Part shown: positions 44,677 through 55,615 of the stretch, piece by piece | Layout: each line of letters starts with the position of its first letter | Numbering within the stretch: the first letter of the stretch is position 1 | Assembly (NCBI GenBank): GCA_963989385.1 | Contig: OZ022499.1 | Span: 78,233,903 to 78,297,902 of the forward strand | Source of the DNA: Ctena decussata | Lineage: Eukaryota; Mollusca; Bivalvia; Lucinida; Lucinidae | Length of the DNA stretch: 64,000 nt | Direction of reading: 5' to 3' | Notes under the pieces: model-generated | Database searches by the model: none | What the model was told of the DNA's origin: nothing | Seen by the model: only the letters and a program-made list of their open reading frames with translations | Made by a program: the position numbers and the translations under genes

Positions 44677-45540
44677 GCAAACAAATCGGGTCGTTTCACT
44701 CCTATTCCCTTTTGGTCAGGTCGTTTCGGCCTGATTTCAGGGGCGGGTTCTTTCGGCCCAATTGGGGTGGGTCATTTTGGCCCAATTTTAGAGGTGGGCC
44801 TGATTTATTTATCTTTCAAATTTCATATCATCTTTGTCTTTGGTAATTACGGCAATTAAAGAACTCTTTGTCTCTCCTTTCTTCTGCCTTTCTTCAACAT
44901 AGCTACAGTGAAATAAATTCCACACTTCTTAATTAATAGGCAATTAAAGAATATTGACACTGCAATCATTGTTAAGCGGCAACCAGTAAAGATAATGAAG
45001 GAAAAGGTAAAAGTTTCCCATCGCCTAGTAGCCATAGGGGCAGTGTGGGTTAGAGACCAACTGTGTCTTGGGCACAGCATATGAAAGGTGGATCCCATCC
45101 CTCCTTTCGTTGCCTCATCAGAAGGAAAACAAATATACTATAGACCACAGGATGATGTGTCTGGCCTGTCAGTGTGTTCTAGACTACTGACTACAATACA
45201 GAGCTGGTTGGTAGGTTGTTTTGGCTTATGCCTCAGAAATTCCCATGGTGTGCTTATTGGGGCATGTGGGCTAATTAGGTTGTTTACGGTAAGCGGATTC
45301 CAACCTGCCTGGTTCAGATGTGCTGCTTGTCATGAGATAAATCTTGCTACTGACTGAGATATCTATCTACCTCTCCATACTGAAGACGATTATTAACATT
45401 TTGATATTACCTCAGGTGTGGTGGGTGGCTAAATTTAGAATTTAGCTCAGGGAAAAACAAACTTTCGGGGTGGGTCATTAAAACTATTTACATGAAGCAG
45501 ATCAGAGGCATGCTAAAACACATACCTCTGGACCGATAAT
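44677..45540. other. WDPCP upstream region, no exon recognised
   Basis: It contains a small repetitive patch with ggtcgtttcggcctgattt phrases (44690-44810). A 5' non-coding exon of WDPCP should lie somewhere to the right of 44624 but could not be identified. Confidence 0.4.
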
Positions 45541-46745
45541 CTAAATAAGGGCCTTAATCTCCTCAGCATGTTTGGCAGAAACCGCCGAAGAGGGGAGACT
45601 ATTCCACACAGGAATAGTCCTGGGGAAAAACGATTTTTTCAGGGTATCACTATACGCAAGGTATCTAGTGTATTGTGAGTCATGGGATGCCCTAGTCCTT
45701 CTCGACTTTGGTGCTGGGGTCAAGTACTTATCCTTCTAAAGGGACACTGTACCAGAATGAATCTTATAAAAGAAGGTTATGGAAGACTGCTCCTGGCGGG
45801 CCTCCAGGGATGGCCACTCAACCTCATCCAGCATATCGCCGACACTACTTGTGTTCCGCCATCTTCTGCAGGTCCACCTGGCAGCTGTTCTCTGCACCTT
45901 CTCAACCTGCTGAATCTGAGTTTTATGATAGGGATGCCAAATAGATGCTGCATACTCTAGTTGAGGGCGAACCAATGTTTTGTATGCAGCTTCCTTAGTT
46001 TGCCAAACTGCCAAAGCCAAATTGCGCCTTAGAAATTCCATTGTCTTAGTTGCCTTGCTTGATATTTCTGAAATATGTTGACCCCAATCCAAATTGTCTG
46101 TAATCATTATACCAAGATACTTGGCGGACTGAACCTGTTCCAATCTTTGTTGATGAAGATAGTAATTAAAAGTGTATTTGCTTGCTAGGGAGGTGCCGAG
46201 TCATCCTCATAGAATGACATTTGGCAACATTAAATTTCATTTGCCAATCGGTCTCCCATCGCGCGAGGCTGTTCAGGTCATCTTGCAAGATCTGGCAATC
46301 CATGGGGGAGAAGATATTCCTATACAAAAGACAATCATCAGCAAAAAGACGAACAGATGACCTGATGTTGTCTGGAAGATCATTAATGAAAATAAGAAAC
46401 AGGACCGACCCTAAGACCGATCCTTGAGGGACACCAGATAGAAACGGGACTGGATCTGAGGCTTGTCTATCTACAACCACATTTTGAGTGCGCTCTGAGA
46501 GCCATGAAGCGATCCACTTATGAGCAGATCCTCTAATCCCGTAATAATCTAATTTGTACAATAGCCTCCTGTGTGGTACCTTGTCAAAGGCCTTTGCGAA
46601 ATCCATAATAATTACATCAGTCTGCTTGTGGCCATGATTTAGGCCACCATCCAGGTTACTAACTAAATCATGGTAGAACTGAACAAGTTGGGTTTCGCAA
46701 GACCTCTGACTTCGGAAACCATGCTGATAGCCAGCAAGAATGCTC
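45541..46745 (-). pseudogene. 5'-truncated LINE reverse transcriptase (family A)
   Basis: On the minus strand it reads from GYQHGFRSQRSCETQL through MDFAKAFDKVPHRRLLYKL, SGVPQGSVLGSVLFLI and the catalytic FADDCLLY, to KYLGIMITD and, near the end, TIPVWNSLPSSAV. There is one frameshift near 46180 and one in-frame TAG near 45736. These are RT fingers, palm and thumb of a jockey/CR1-like non-LTR element. The endonuclease and ORF1 are missing. It ends abruptly where the opposite-strand fragment begins. Confidence 0.9.
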
Positions 46746-46749
46746 TCAA

Positions 46750-47398
46750 AGGCTAGATGCTTGTTGATGCTGTTAGAGCAGACTTAGAAGTCTTGCCAAT
46801 AGCAATTTATGGTTTACAAGCATCTACAAACTTTTGGGTGCACCTTGTCAATTTGAAAGAAAGTTCTTTGGCTTATCAGGCATATAAAGATAGCATGAAT
46901 TTTCCCGAAGGCTTTTCCCAAAAATTTAAGATATTTTTAAATAATATTAACTTTTCTCATCTCTGGAATAATCAGAACACATTTTCTAAACAACGGTTAG
47001 TACATGCAGTAATGAATAAACTGAAAGACTCCTATATTCAAATCTGGAAAGATGAAATTCATGATGACAGTAAAAATCAGCCCAATGGTAATAAGTTGAG
47101 AACTTACAGAACATTCAAAACGTGTTATGAAAGGGAAACTTATTTGTTTGTTAACGAGTTATCAAGAAATGAAATCTCAACTTTTGCCAAGCTTAGAATA
47201 AGCTCTCACGACCTTCATATTGAAAAAGGTAGGCATAGAAAGACTATGCTGAGCGAACGGAAATGTTTTTTATGTAACATGTCTGTTGAAGATGAAAACA
47301 TTTGGTTATGGAATGTGGTTCACTTTCACAGACCTGTTTACTCTCAGACTTCGCCATGTGTAGTCAGGAAGGCAGCTAAGCGTATTTTGCAGTACTAA
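46750..47398 (+). pseudogene. C-terminal fragment of a different LINE
   Basis: The 213-codon frame lacks RT motifs but has the LINE tail pattern TYRTFKTCYERETYLFVNEL, FAKLRISSHDLHIEKGR and CFLCNMSVEDE, a degenerate zinc-knuckle end. The usual HF..C is replaced by NIWLW, so it is decayed. It meets family A head to head. Confidence 0.7.
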
Positions 47399-47454
47399 TG
47401 TGTAGTCCAGGCATGTGGTAGTTGGATGGGGGTGGGGTGCTGGTTGTGTGTGTG

Positions 47455-47484
47455 TTTGTGTGTTTGGGGGGGGGGGGGGGGGAA
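47455..47484. repeat. G-rich tract
   Basis: (gt)n followed by a run of about 18 G. Confidence 0.9.
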
Positions 47485-47716
47485 GAGTTGTGGCTATTTT
47501 GGGGGCGGGAGTTGGGGGCTATTTTAAAAAATTTTCCCCAAGAAAAAATGACATAGTGGTTTCTAGCATAGTCTGTTAATCAGTTTTTTATAGGTATGGG
47601 TAAAGCAGAAATGAGGAAACAAGATGATTCATCTTTGGCAAGGGCTTGGGTTCATACTATTTTCTATCCTACCTTTTGTCTACTGGGAAACTTAATTGAT
47701 CCCTTTTGGCTTGTTC

Positions 47717-50449
47717 CTAACAGATAGTACTAAATGTTTAAACATACCCCTCAATAATTTCTGTCAGCAGATGATTTTATCTTCACAGGATAAAATTTTA
47801 CACCTGTAATCTGTTAATTGTTTGATCAACTTTTGATCGCGAAAACACATGACAATACAGTGTAGCTGACAAAGACAGTCAGATATGATCAATATAAAAT
47901 CAATAGACCATGACTAATATTGTCATTGTTTAACTTTTCTTGATAGTTGTTGACTGGCAGTTGCAGTCTGACATAATTTGATTGTTTTTGTTCACGCTGA
48001 AATGCACAGCTGAACCGGTAGTAATCTGTGTTGAATAGACGCTTCAATTAGGGGCCAAAACATCCAAATAGGGTCCAAAATCACAGGAAAAGGACTGAAA
48101 AACTGGATTGGCAATCTTGCGTAGTTTCAGATGGTTAAAACGTAGAGCGTATTTTTAAGCCAAAAAGCGTAGAAAATACGCCAAAATCGTAGTTGTAAAC
48201 AGGTCTGCTAACAGATAGTACTAAATGTTTAAACATACCCCTCAATAATTTCTGTCAGCAGATGATTTTATCTTCACAGGATAAAATTTTACACCTGTAA
48301 TCTGTTAATCGTTTGATCAACTTTTGATCGCGAAAACACATGACAATACAGTGTAGCTGACAAAGACAGTCAGATATGATCAATATAAAATCAATAGACC
48401 ATGACTAATATTGTCATTGTTTAACTTTTCTTGATAGTTGTTGACTGGCAGTTGCAGTCTGACATAATTTGATTGTTTTTGTTCACGCTGAAATGCACAG
48501 CTGAACCGGTAGTAATCTGTGTTGAATAGACGCTTCAATTAGGGGCCAAAACATCCAAATAGGGTCTTGTTCTTGTTCTTGTAGTATCCGCCCGACCAGG
48601 ATCGGTCAACCGTTGTACGTAGTCCAACGTCGATGTTGTTCCATCGTCCAACGTAGTTTATGCGTTGTTCAATTATTCATCTGCCCATCACCTGTAGCCC
48701 TTTTTTCCAATTTTATTCATTGTTATTAGCCCTTAATTCACTTTTTATTAACTCCATGCGATTAGTAATTTAGTATCAACTTATTTACAAGCCCATATCA
48801 TCCTCCACCAGTATTCGTTATATTACAATTTCATCATCTGTTGTGACACCAATGTTTACTTCACTGCTTTTCCTAGCAGCAATTTGAACCTTTCAACGTG
48901 CAGGGCACTACATAGTCTTCGCGAGTGAAATTCAATGGTTTCACGCGTTTCTGAGCTGAGTGATGTCGCTATCTGTGTAGAGTTTAGATTCAGTAGTATA
49001 TTCAGTTGACTTTCAATACTTTCACTGTAGAAGGATTTCCCTGTTTCTTCTTGTATCAGTTGGGTAATGCAGCCTAGAATTCTGGTTCTAACCAAGTCTA
49101 AAATTTCACATTTCAACAAGAAGTGTTCCTGGTCTTCAGAATATTCATGACAAAGTTTACATAGTGCTGATTTTTCACTGTCACAAAATTTCACCTTCTT
49201 TGATTGTAAAACATATGTGTCGGTCAATAACTTTAATTTGACTGAAAGTCTCTGCGTTTCACGAACTGGGTCGCCTTTGATAATCAGTGTAGTATGACAT
49301 GAGCCAGGAGTGTAGTCCGTTTCATTGAAATATCTTAGGCTTGTATACAAAGGAATGTCTTGTTGAATTTGTTTTTTACAGTAATCATGGACAGCTAATT
49401 TAACAATTCTCTTCCACTGGAGTTTTTCCGGAGGATTCTCCAGTAGTTTCAAGGGTGAGGGTAACTCATATTTATAAAGAGCAGTTCTTACACTAACGAA
49501 CCAGCTGGCACTATCCGCATCTTTCAGAGTAAGCTGCCTAATAGCTAACTGCCGTTCAATACTTGAGTCGTCCTGTCTACATATGTTATTAAACAGTGTC
49601 AATGCTTTCCATTCTATTTGTTCCTGCATGGGTATTAAACCTGATAAAATGTATATAGCAGTATCTGATGTATTCTGGGGTACAGATAAGATTCTCTTTA
49701 ACATTTGTTTCTGAAACTGTTCTAATTTCTTAATACCACTCTGACTTGGTAGCAAAACTTCCAGTCCGTAAGTTAAAATGGGTAAAACGAATGTTTTGTA
49801 TAAGTTCACACAGGTAATCGGATCAAGCCCGTTCTCACCGTGAAATCCTGCCGACATAAGACCATATGATGCCTTGCGCGCTTTCGAGATGTTCTGTGCC
49901 ACTGTCTCCCGTTCTGTTTTCTCAGTACTTGTACTTCGGATAATTCCAAGATGAGGAGCCTTATCAACTATAGGCATTGGTTCCTCACCTAAGGTCCATG
50001 TATAAACAGTTTTCATTTTACATCTAATGTTCCAGAGGATTGGTAGAATCACACTCTTCTGTGGTTGAAGAAGGTATAGGTGTAGGTTACTATAATGGAA
50101 GGCGTAATTCAAAAGTATCTGCAGAGCGGCTGGGTTATCAGCAAATATAGCTATGTCGTCTGCACATGCTACAGCGTTCAATATTAGTGGCCCAATTTTG
50201 ATTCCTAGATCAGAGTCTTTTAACATTTTTAGTAAGTCATTCACATAAAGTTTATAGAGATCAGCACTTAGCAATCCTCCTTGTTTGACCCCTTGTAGAA
50301 CATCGAATTCTGATTCCAAAATCACAGGAAAAGGACTGAAAAACTGGATTGGCAATCTTGCGTAGTTTCAGATGGTTAAAACGTAGAGCGTATTTTTAAG
50401 CCAAAAAGCGTAGAAAATACGCCAAAATCGTAGTTGTAAACAAGTCTGC
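47717..50449. repeat. 491-bp tandem duplication, second copy split by a LINE
   Basis: Copy one is 47717-48207. Copy two is 48208-48566 plus about 50315-50449. The copies differ at very few bases (for example gttaattg versus gttaatcg), so the duplication is recent and the LINE insertion more recent still. Confidence 0.92.
48567..50316 (-). mobile_element. 5'-truncated LINE (family C) with (aagaac)n tail
   Basis: It encodes, on the minus strand, the second half of an RT plus the C-terminal domain: VLQGVKQGGLLSADLYKLYV, the catalytic ACADDIAIFA, SYGLMSAGFHGENGLDP, and CKLCHEYSEDQEHFLLKC as zinc knuckle. There are about 490 open codons without a break, so it is young. The 3' end is actacaagaacaagaacaag instead of poly(A). 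The frame begins inside the target (MPIQFFSPFPV comes from the host repeat), forming a chance fusion. Any target duplication is three bases or less. Confidence 0.9.
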
Positions 50450-50572
50450 TTTCAGCATATAGATAGACATTTTTTGATGAATTAGTACAAATTGTTCCAT
50501 CTTTTTTCAGTAAAAATGTAGATGAGAAATTTGCTTTTATAATGGAATGCAAAGATTATGACATTGCTAAAG

Positions 50573-51985
50573 CCCCTGTCACACCAAGCCGCGTTTCCAC
50601 TGCGTTGGTACGGAGTTGTTTAATTTTCCGGAGCGCCGTGAGATCGCAAGAAAACCCTGATATTTTTCGTGAAAAAGGACCTGTCACGGCGTCCTGACAG
50701 CGACCAAGGCGTTGCTACGGAGCTCGCATGGCGTTCTATCGCGTTCCTACGGAGTTCTTGTTGGCGATTCTCTGCGCTCTCACGAAGCTTTCACTGCGCT
50801 TTCACGGCGTTCACAATGCATGCACTGCGCTTTCACGGCGTTCGCACTGCGCTGACAGCGTGTTGAAGACGTTCATTTGCACAACAGAACGAAGTCTTCG
50901 TCAGTTGTATGTTTGTTCTCGAAGTTGAAACCATGCCCGCAAAAAGAGGGCAGGACCCAAAGCATTCTACGCCTTTGGGCCAGACCCAAAGCAGTCTACG
51001 CCTTTAGGCCCTCCTCCGTCGTCGTCTTCCAAGAATGATGCGAACAGCGTCTGCAGCATTTTGGAACTGCTGGACCTGCATAGGCAAGTTGGTTGGTTGT
51101 TTGTTTTTGGTTTAACGGCCCTTTGAGACAGTATTTCGGTCTATATCGGGCCGTCTCTCAATGGGAGGGAGAAAAAAGAGAGAAAAAAATGTCCAAACAA
51201 CCCCACCCGCACCTACTGCAAGCACAGTAGGCCTTTGCCCTACTATTATCCAAATCAGTAGGACACCCAGGCACTGGAAGTTATATCCAGCACAATCGCA
51301 ACACCCGACCACCCCCATATAGGCAAGCAGGAGTCCAGCTTGCTGGCGTATGTCGGACATAGTGAAAGGAATGTTTATTTGCATATCTCATTTTTATAGC
51401 ATTTTGTTTGCTTTTGTCATAATTGTTTGCATATCTCATTTTTTAATCTATTTTGTTTGCTTTTTGTCATACAAACGCCGATAGGCGCGGTAAAAGCTCC
51501 ACGGGAGCGCAGTTATCGCCATGACAGCTTCTTGCAGTCGTTGTAAGAGCGCAGTTAAATAAATGGCACTCCGTATAAGCGCCGTAGACGCGTCGTATCA
51601 GCGCGTTAAAGACGCAGTGACATCTCAAAGAATGCCGTACAATCTCTGTGCAAACGCCACGGACGACCACGGCGTTTGCACAACGACACTTGTGCGCGCC
51701 CGTGGAGCTCCTATTGCATTCTAGGAGACCTTACTGCGCGGCTATGGTGACCCTACGGCGACCCCAGTGCGCTCTTGTTAGAACGCCGAGCGACGGCGTT
51801 TGTTTTGAGCACGCTCAAAGTGCACGCCGTCGCTCGGCGTTCTATGCGATCCCACAGCGTCTACTGGCGATGCAACTGCGTTGCTGCGGTGATGCTTGCG
51901 ATGGTACTGCGCGCACCTCGGCGTTCTGCATTTTTCTTGGACGCCGTGGGATCGCCGTGAGAACGCTGCTCTGGTGTGACAGGGG
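50573..51985. mobile_element. 1.4-kb terminal-inverted-repeat element with GC-rich interior
   Basis: The ends are cccctgtcacacca and, inverted, the same 14 bases. The interior is unusually GC- and CpG-rich for this window and is built of degenerate phrases like acggcgttc and actgcgct on both sides (50590-50900 and 51480-51975). Between them lie a proline/serine-rich coding-like patch (50985-51080, PPPSSSSKNDANSV then LELLDLHR) and a dispersed repeat (51098-51400). Confidence 0.75.
51098..51400 (-). repeat. dispersed ggtggggttgtttggaca repeat, longer copy
   Basis: On the minus strand it contains ggtggggttgtttggacatt, ctctcttttttctccctccc and gacggcccgatatagaccg, and ends in an (aacc)n tail, as a retroposed SINE would. 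Confidence 0.65.
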
Positions 51986-51989
51986 TTTT

Positions 51990-53020
51990 ATATATGCATA
52001 ACTGTTACGCAGAAGGTTTTACACACGCTCGACACGGGTGTAGAGCCTTATGCGTCGCCAGGACGGCGGAGGGTGACTTCCGGTTAAAGGGTTATCTACC
52101 AGTGTATTTCACTAACAAGGAAACTCTAACAACGTTAGAATTTTTTGAAGTTTATATATATATAATGTAAATTTTATATACAACAATACAATTTACAACT
52201 GTCACAATTACAATGATATACAACACATATCAGTTCATGTCGCTGGCCCAAGTAAGGTGTTTGTTTCAAATCTGTAATCGATTTGCGTACAATACGCAAA
52301 TAGATTACCGTCTGACGTCAACACCGTACTCGGCTCAGCGCCATGAACTAAAGGAAAATACAAAGAACAAAAAAACGTTAGTTTGAGCTCATACAAAAAA
52401 AAAAAGGCCTTATGTTGGTAGACTTCACTTTGTCGTTCCCTGGATCATGTCATGGGCCAGTCCATATATCATGAGGAACACCAACTTATAATTACACGTG
52501 CACGATTATATACTGGTCGCTCCCTGGATCGTACCAGGGACCAGTCTATATATATTAACACACCTTAGTGGACGAACACTGTCCCACACTTGATGTGACC
52601 TTCAGATCTTATCACAGAATCTGGCAAAACTGTGCTAACCACTTCCGCCTACATTTTGTGCTTCCAGCCTCTGCTTAGGAACCATGCACAAACGGCGTTG
52701 TGACTGCCTCTACCCGGGTTGGTATTAACCTGGAGACGTATATCAAATCTCCAGGTGAGACGTGGCTCTAAGTCCTAACAGCTGACTGCCGGACTTGATG
52801 TGCCTAAAATAACGAACTTACACTTAATACATAACTACATAATAACAATACGTAAGACTTGGGCCTGTCTTGGAAATACCATACAACGCCCTCGGCGAAT
52901 GCCGAACATAACGTGCACACGCCAGCCGTGTCACTAGACACAACTCGCGCTCACGATGTAAAGCCAAAATTGTGCTTACCACTTCCGCCAATGAAGAAAC
53001 GTAGATCCTACCACGCATGT
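51990..53020. other. intergenic, no gene seen
   Basis: It has a (ta)n patch at 52150 and a weak duplicate of ctccctggatc..ccagtctatat (52436 and 52512). No coding exon was recognised. Confidence 0.4.
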
Positions 53021-53029
53021 GCGTCGAAG

Positions 53030-53700
53030 GATCTGACGTCAAACATTGTCAAGAAGTAGACTGACGTCAATAGGTATTACCATGACATACCCCACATAAA
53101 ACATGAATAATCTAAACAATGACCTATTTACATTAAATTGATTGACCAAAATCTAACTCGCATATGTATTAATTCATTTCTTTAAACTAAGCGTATTACC
53201 AGTTGCCATATAGTAACTTAATAAACGTTTCTAACACATTTGGGATCATAACGTTTGATCTGACATCATGACGCCAATGATGTTATACCATATGACGTCA
53301 TCTAGTGAAGGCAAATCAAACGCATGACGACCAAATGTTACCATTATAACTTATAAAAAAAACCTTAATGCGGTGCCTGCTATGGCGTCAATTGACGTCA
53401 CGAGTATATAAATTAGTTCCATTACAAATCAATCTACTTCTATAGGCCATGTATACGTGAAACTAATATAAAAAGTGCTGACGTCGCAATAACATGATGC
53501 AACTGACTTCATATGAATAACATGAATGCAACTGACGTCACATGAATAACATGAATGCAATTGACGTCACTGGACGTTAAATAGATGCACACCAGTAAAA
53601 CCAATATAAAAAGTGCTGACGTCACAATAACATGAATGCAACTGACGTCACATGAATAACATGAATGCAACTGACGTCACTGGACGTCAAATAGACGCAC
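53030..53700. promoter_or_regulatory. cluster of TGACGTCA (CRE/ATF-type) sites
   Basis: At least eight perfect or near-perfect tgacgtca octamers occur in about 670 bases (for example near 53030, 53062, 53293, 53393, 53533, 53562, 53614, 53645 and 53674), some inside a short repeat with cataacatgaatgcaactgacg. They lie between two divergent genes, so a regulatory role is possible. A satellite containing the octamer by chance is the alternative. Confidence 0.45.
53500..53700. repeat. duplicated block around the CRE-type sites
   Basis: The phrase aaaagtgctgacgtc, then atgaatgcaactgacgtcac and tggacgt(c/t)aaatag, appears twice (from about 53470 and about 53608). Confidence 0.75.
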
Positions 53701-54082
53701 ACCATTGCAACCAACATCAGTGATATAAACTATCTCCGTAATTTACAAAACTTCCTAATATACAAATACCATGCGCAGCATGGTCAGTATAAACAAAATT
53801 GGTCGACATATGCACAGCCTGATCACTGTCAACAAAATCAAATCAGTCGACACATATAATCATACCATATCAATCAGAAGTCACATTTTTCATTCTTAGC
53901 CAAACTATTCTAAATAAATATAATAAAATCTTACCCTTCTAGGTCTAAACTCAGAATCTGGGCACACAACAATATAACATCCTCAGTATAAGAATTAAAC
54001 AGCCACGTCTAACTTTTCAATAAAAGATAGGCGTATAAATAGTATGCGTCTCACATTTAAATCATGGGACTCGAATATAAGC

Positions 54083-54180
54083 GTGCAGGTACTCACATTA
54101 AAATCATGCAACACGCTGTCCACAATCAAAAGACTTGTGCAGGTATTCACCTTAAAATCATGCAATACGCTGTCCACGAG
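54083..54180. repeat. short tandem duplication
   Basis: gtgcaggtactcacattaaa and gtgcaggtattcaccttaaa start two units of about 50 bases, each ending with acgctgtccac. Confidence 0.8.
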
Positions 54181-54779
54181 AGGTATTCACAAACAACCCA
54201 TGCATAACGTAGCCACAATTTCCGTAAATGTTTTATTACCACAGTTGCCCTAAAAACTGTAGCCCTACTGATTGAAAGGATTAAAATAATTCTACGACAA
54301 AGTCGACGATCGGATCCATTTCGTAACAATAACAAATATTTGCAAAATGTTTAGAGCTTAGTCTAGAGACACACTGATAAATAGTAATAGTATTAATGCC
54401 TTGAATAATGCATGATGTGATGGATATTGACACTCTTTTTGATGTTGACACTCTTCTCTTTGGCAGTCAAATAGTTGTGTATATTTCTTCAAATATGCAG
54501 GAGTATTTTACTTGCGACTGAGAATTGTCTTGACTTTGAAAATTGTCAATTTTAATAGTTGGATCTATTAAACACAAACATGCAAATTATAATATCTAGA
54601 TCATATTTATTACAGTCAGTAGCAGTCAGTAGCAGACAAGAAGTTAAACAAGCTGCTCCTGTGGATGGTAGAAGGGCAAAGTTGCGGTTCATACTGCACA
54701 GTGGTGTAGGATGCTCTGCAGGTTTGCCCTTCTCATATCTTATGAACATCCTTTCCAGCATAAATTATTAAATGATTGA

Positions 54780-54958
54780 TTTGATGGTTATAGGTCATTT
54801 GATGATTATAGGTTAAGAACTTGATAACATATTTGTATAAGGGTCTGTTTGCAAGTGTAATTGTATTTTGTGTTATTGTATACATGTGACTGGTGACAGT
54901 CCTTTGACTGGACTTTATACCAATAAAATTGATTTGATTTGATTTTGATTTGATTATA
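54780..54958 (+). repeat. probable LINE 3' end with (ttgat)n tail
   Basis: ggactttataccaataaaat followed by gatttgatttgattttgatt is a LINE/SINE type tail with a polyadenylation-like aataaa. No coding part was recognised upstream. Confidence 0.5.
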
Positions 54959-55170
54959 TGCTCAAGGGTTTTGCAACAGATGCATGTAAGCGACTCCGGT
55001 CAATAATAAGCAGCATCATATTTTTCTCCTTTCTTAAAACCCGGAGCTACATTTGCTTGTCGCCAATCATCTGGTACAGCACCCTGAGCAAGCGACTCAT
55101 TGTAGATGAAGGCCAGGACTGGGCATTTTCTAATGTTTGTGTCAGCTTTGCAATGCCAGACTCCTAATAC
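54959..55170 (-). pseudogene. LINE reverse transcriptase fragment, decayed
   Basis: Minus strand reads FIYNESLAQGAVPDDWRQAN, then APGFKKGEKYDAAYY, stop, PESLTC, the RT block preceding QHGF in jockey/CR1-like elements. A stop and missing residues show it is dead. Confidence 0.78.
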
Positions 55171-55567
55171 CCAAAGCAAAGCATAACAGCTATACTAGCT
55201 CCACTGAAATATTATAACAGAACCACAAAACAGAATTACCACTGGCACCACTGGCACAGTTATTGCATAGCAGGTAGTCACGAAAACTAATGACATCCAA
55301 TTTCTATGATAAGTTCCACAATTGTGTTGATTTTGTCTTAGCGAAGGCAAAGGACAAAATAATCTTACTATCAGAATAATAATAAAGAAAATATTGTAGC
55401 GACCATTTCGTCAGAAAACATAAAATAAAACAAGCCTACTTTTGTTGTTTATCTCAACGGTGTGACGGACAAAATTAACTGGACAGCTGTTTACGTCAAC
55501 ACCGTGTGAACTGTCAAATGAAAATTTGTCAGACTCTATTTTCTCTCATTCATCGTTGCTGGCAAGT

Positions 55568-55615
55568 ATGTCATGCTATGGCTGTGGATTGACATTTGGC
55601 ACTTTCAAAAAAGAG
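55568..55615 (+). CDS. ZFYVE19: ZFYVE19 exon 1 (start codon)
   Basis: ATG at 55568 opens sixteen codons, MSCYGCGLTFGTFKKE, ending at donor GAG|gtaact. The start matches the human start just before the first CxxC. The frame is open further upstream, but no earlier ATG is needed. Confidence 0.9.

Noticed and set aside
45088..45360. Coding exon upstream of WDPCP
   Set aside because: The 89-codon frame has no recognised similarity and no matching splice borders that would link it to WDPCP or another gene.
50339..50355. N-terminus MPIQFFSPFPV of the LINE C reading frame as part of the element
   Set aside because: This stretch matches the host 491-bp repeat, so it is target sequence read through by chance.
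51648..52001. 117-codon arginine/alanine-rich protein
   Set aside because: It lies in the GC-rich word-repeat arm of the TIR element, and overlapping frames are equally open because of composition.
55526..55567. Upstream extension of ZFYVE19 beginning at TTG
   Set aside because: The ATG at 55568 matches the family start immediately before CYGC; a non-ATG start is not needed.
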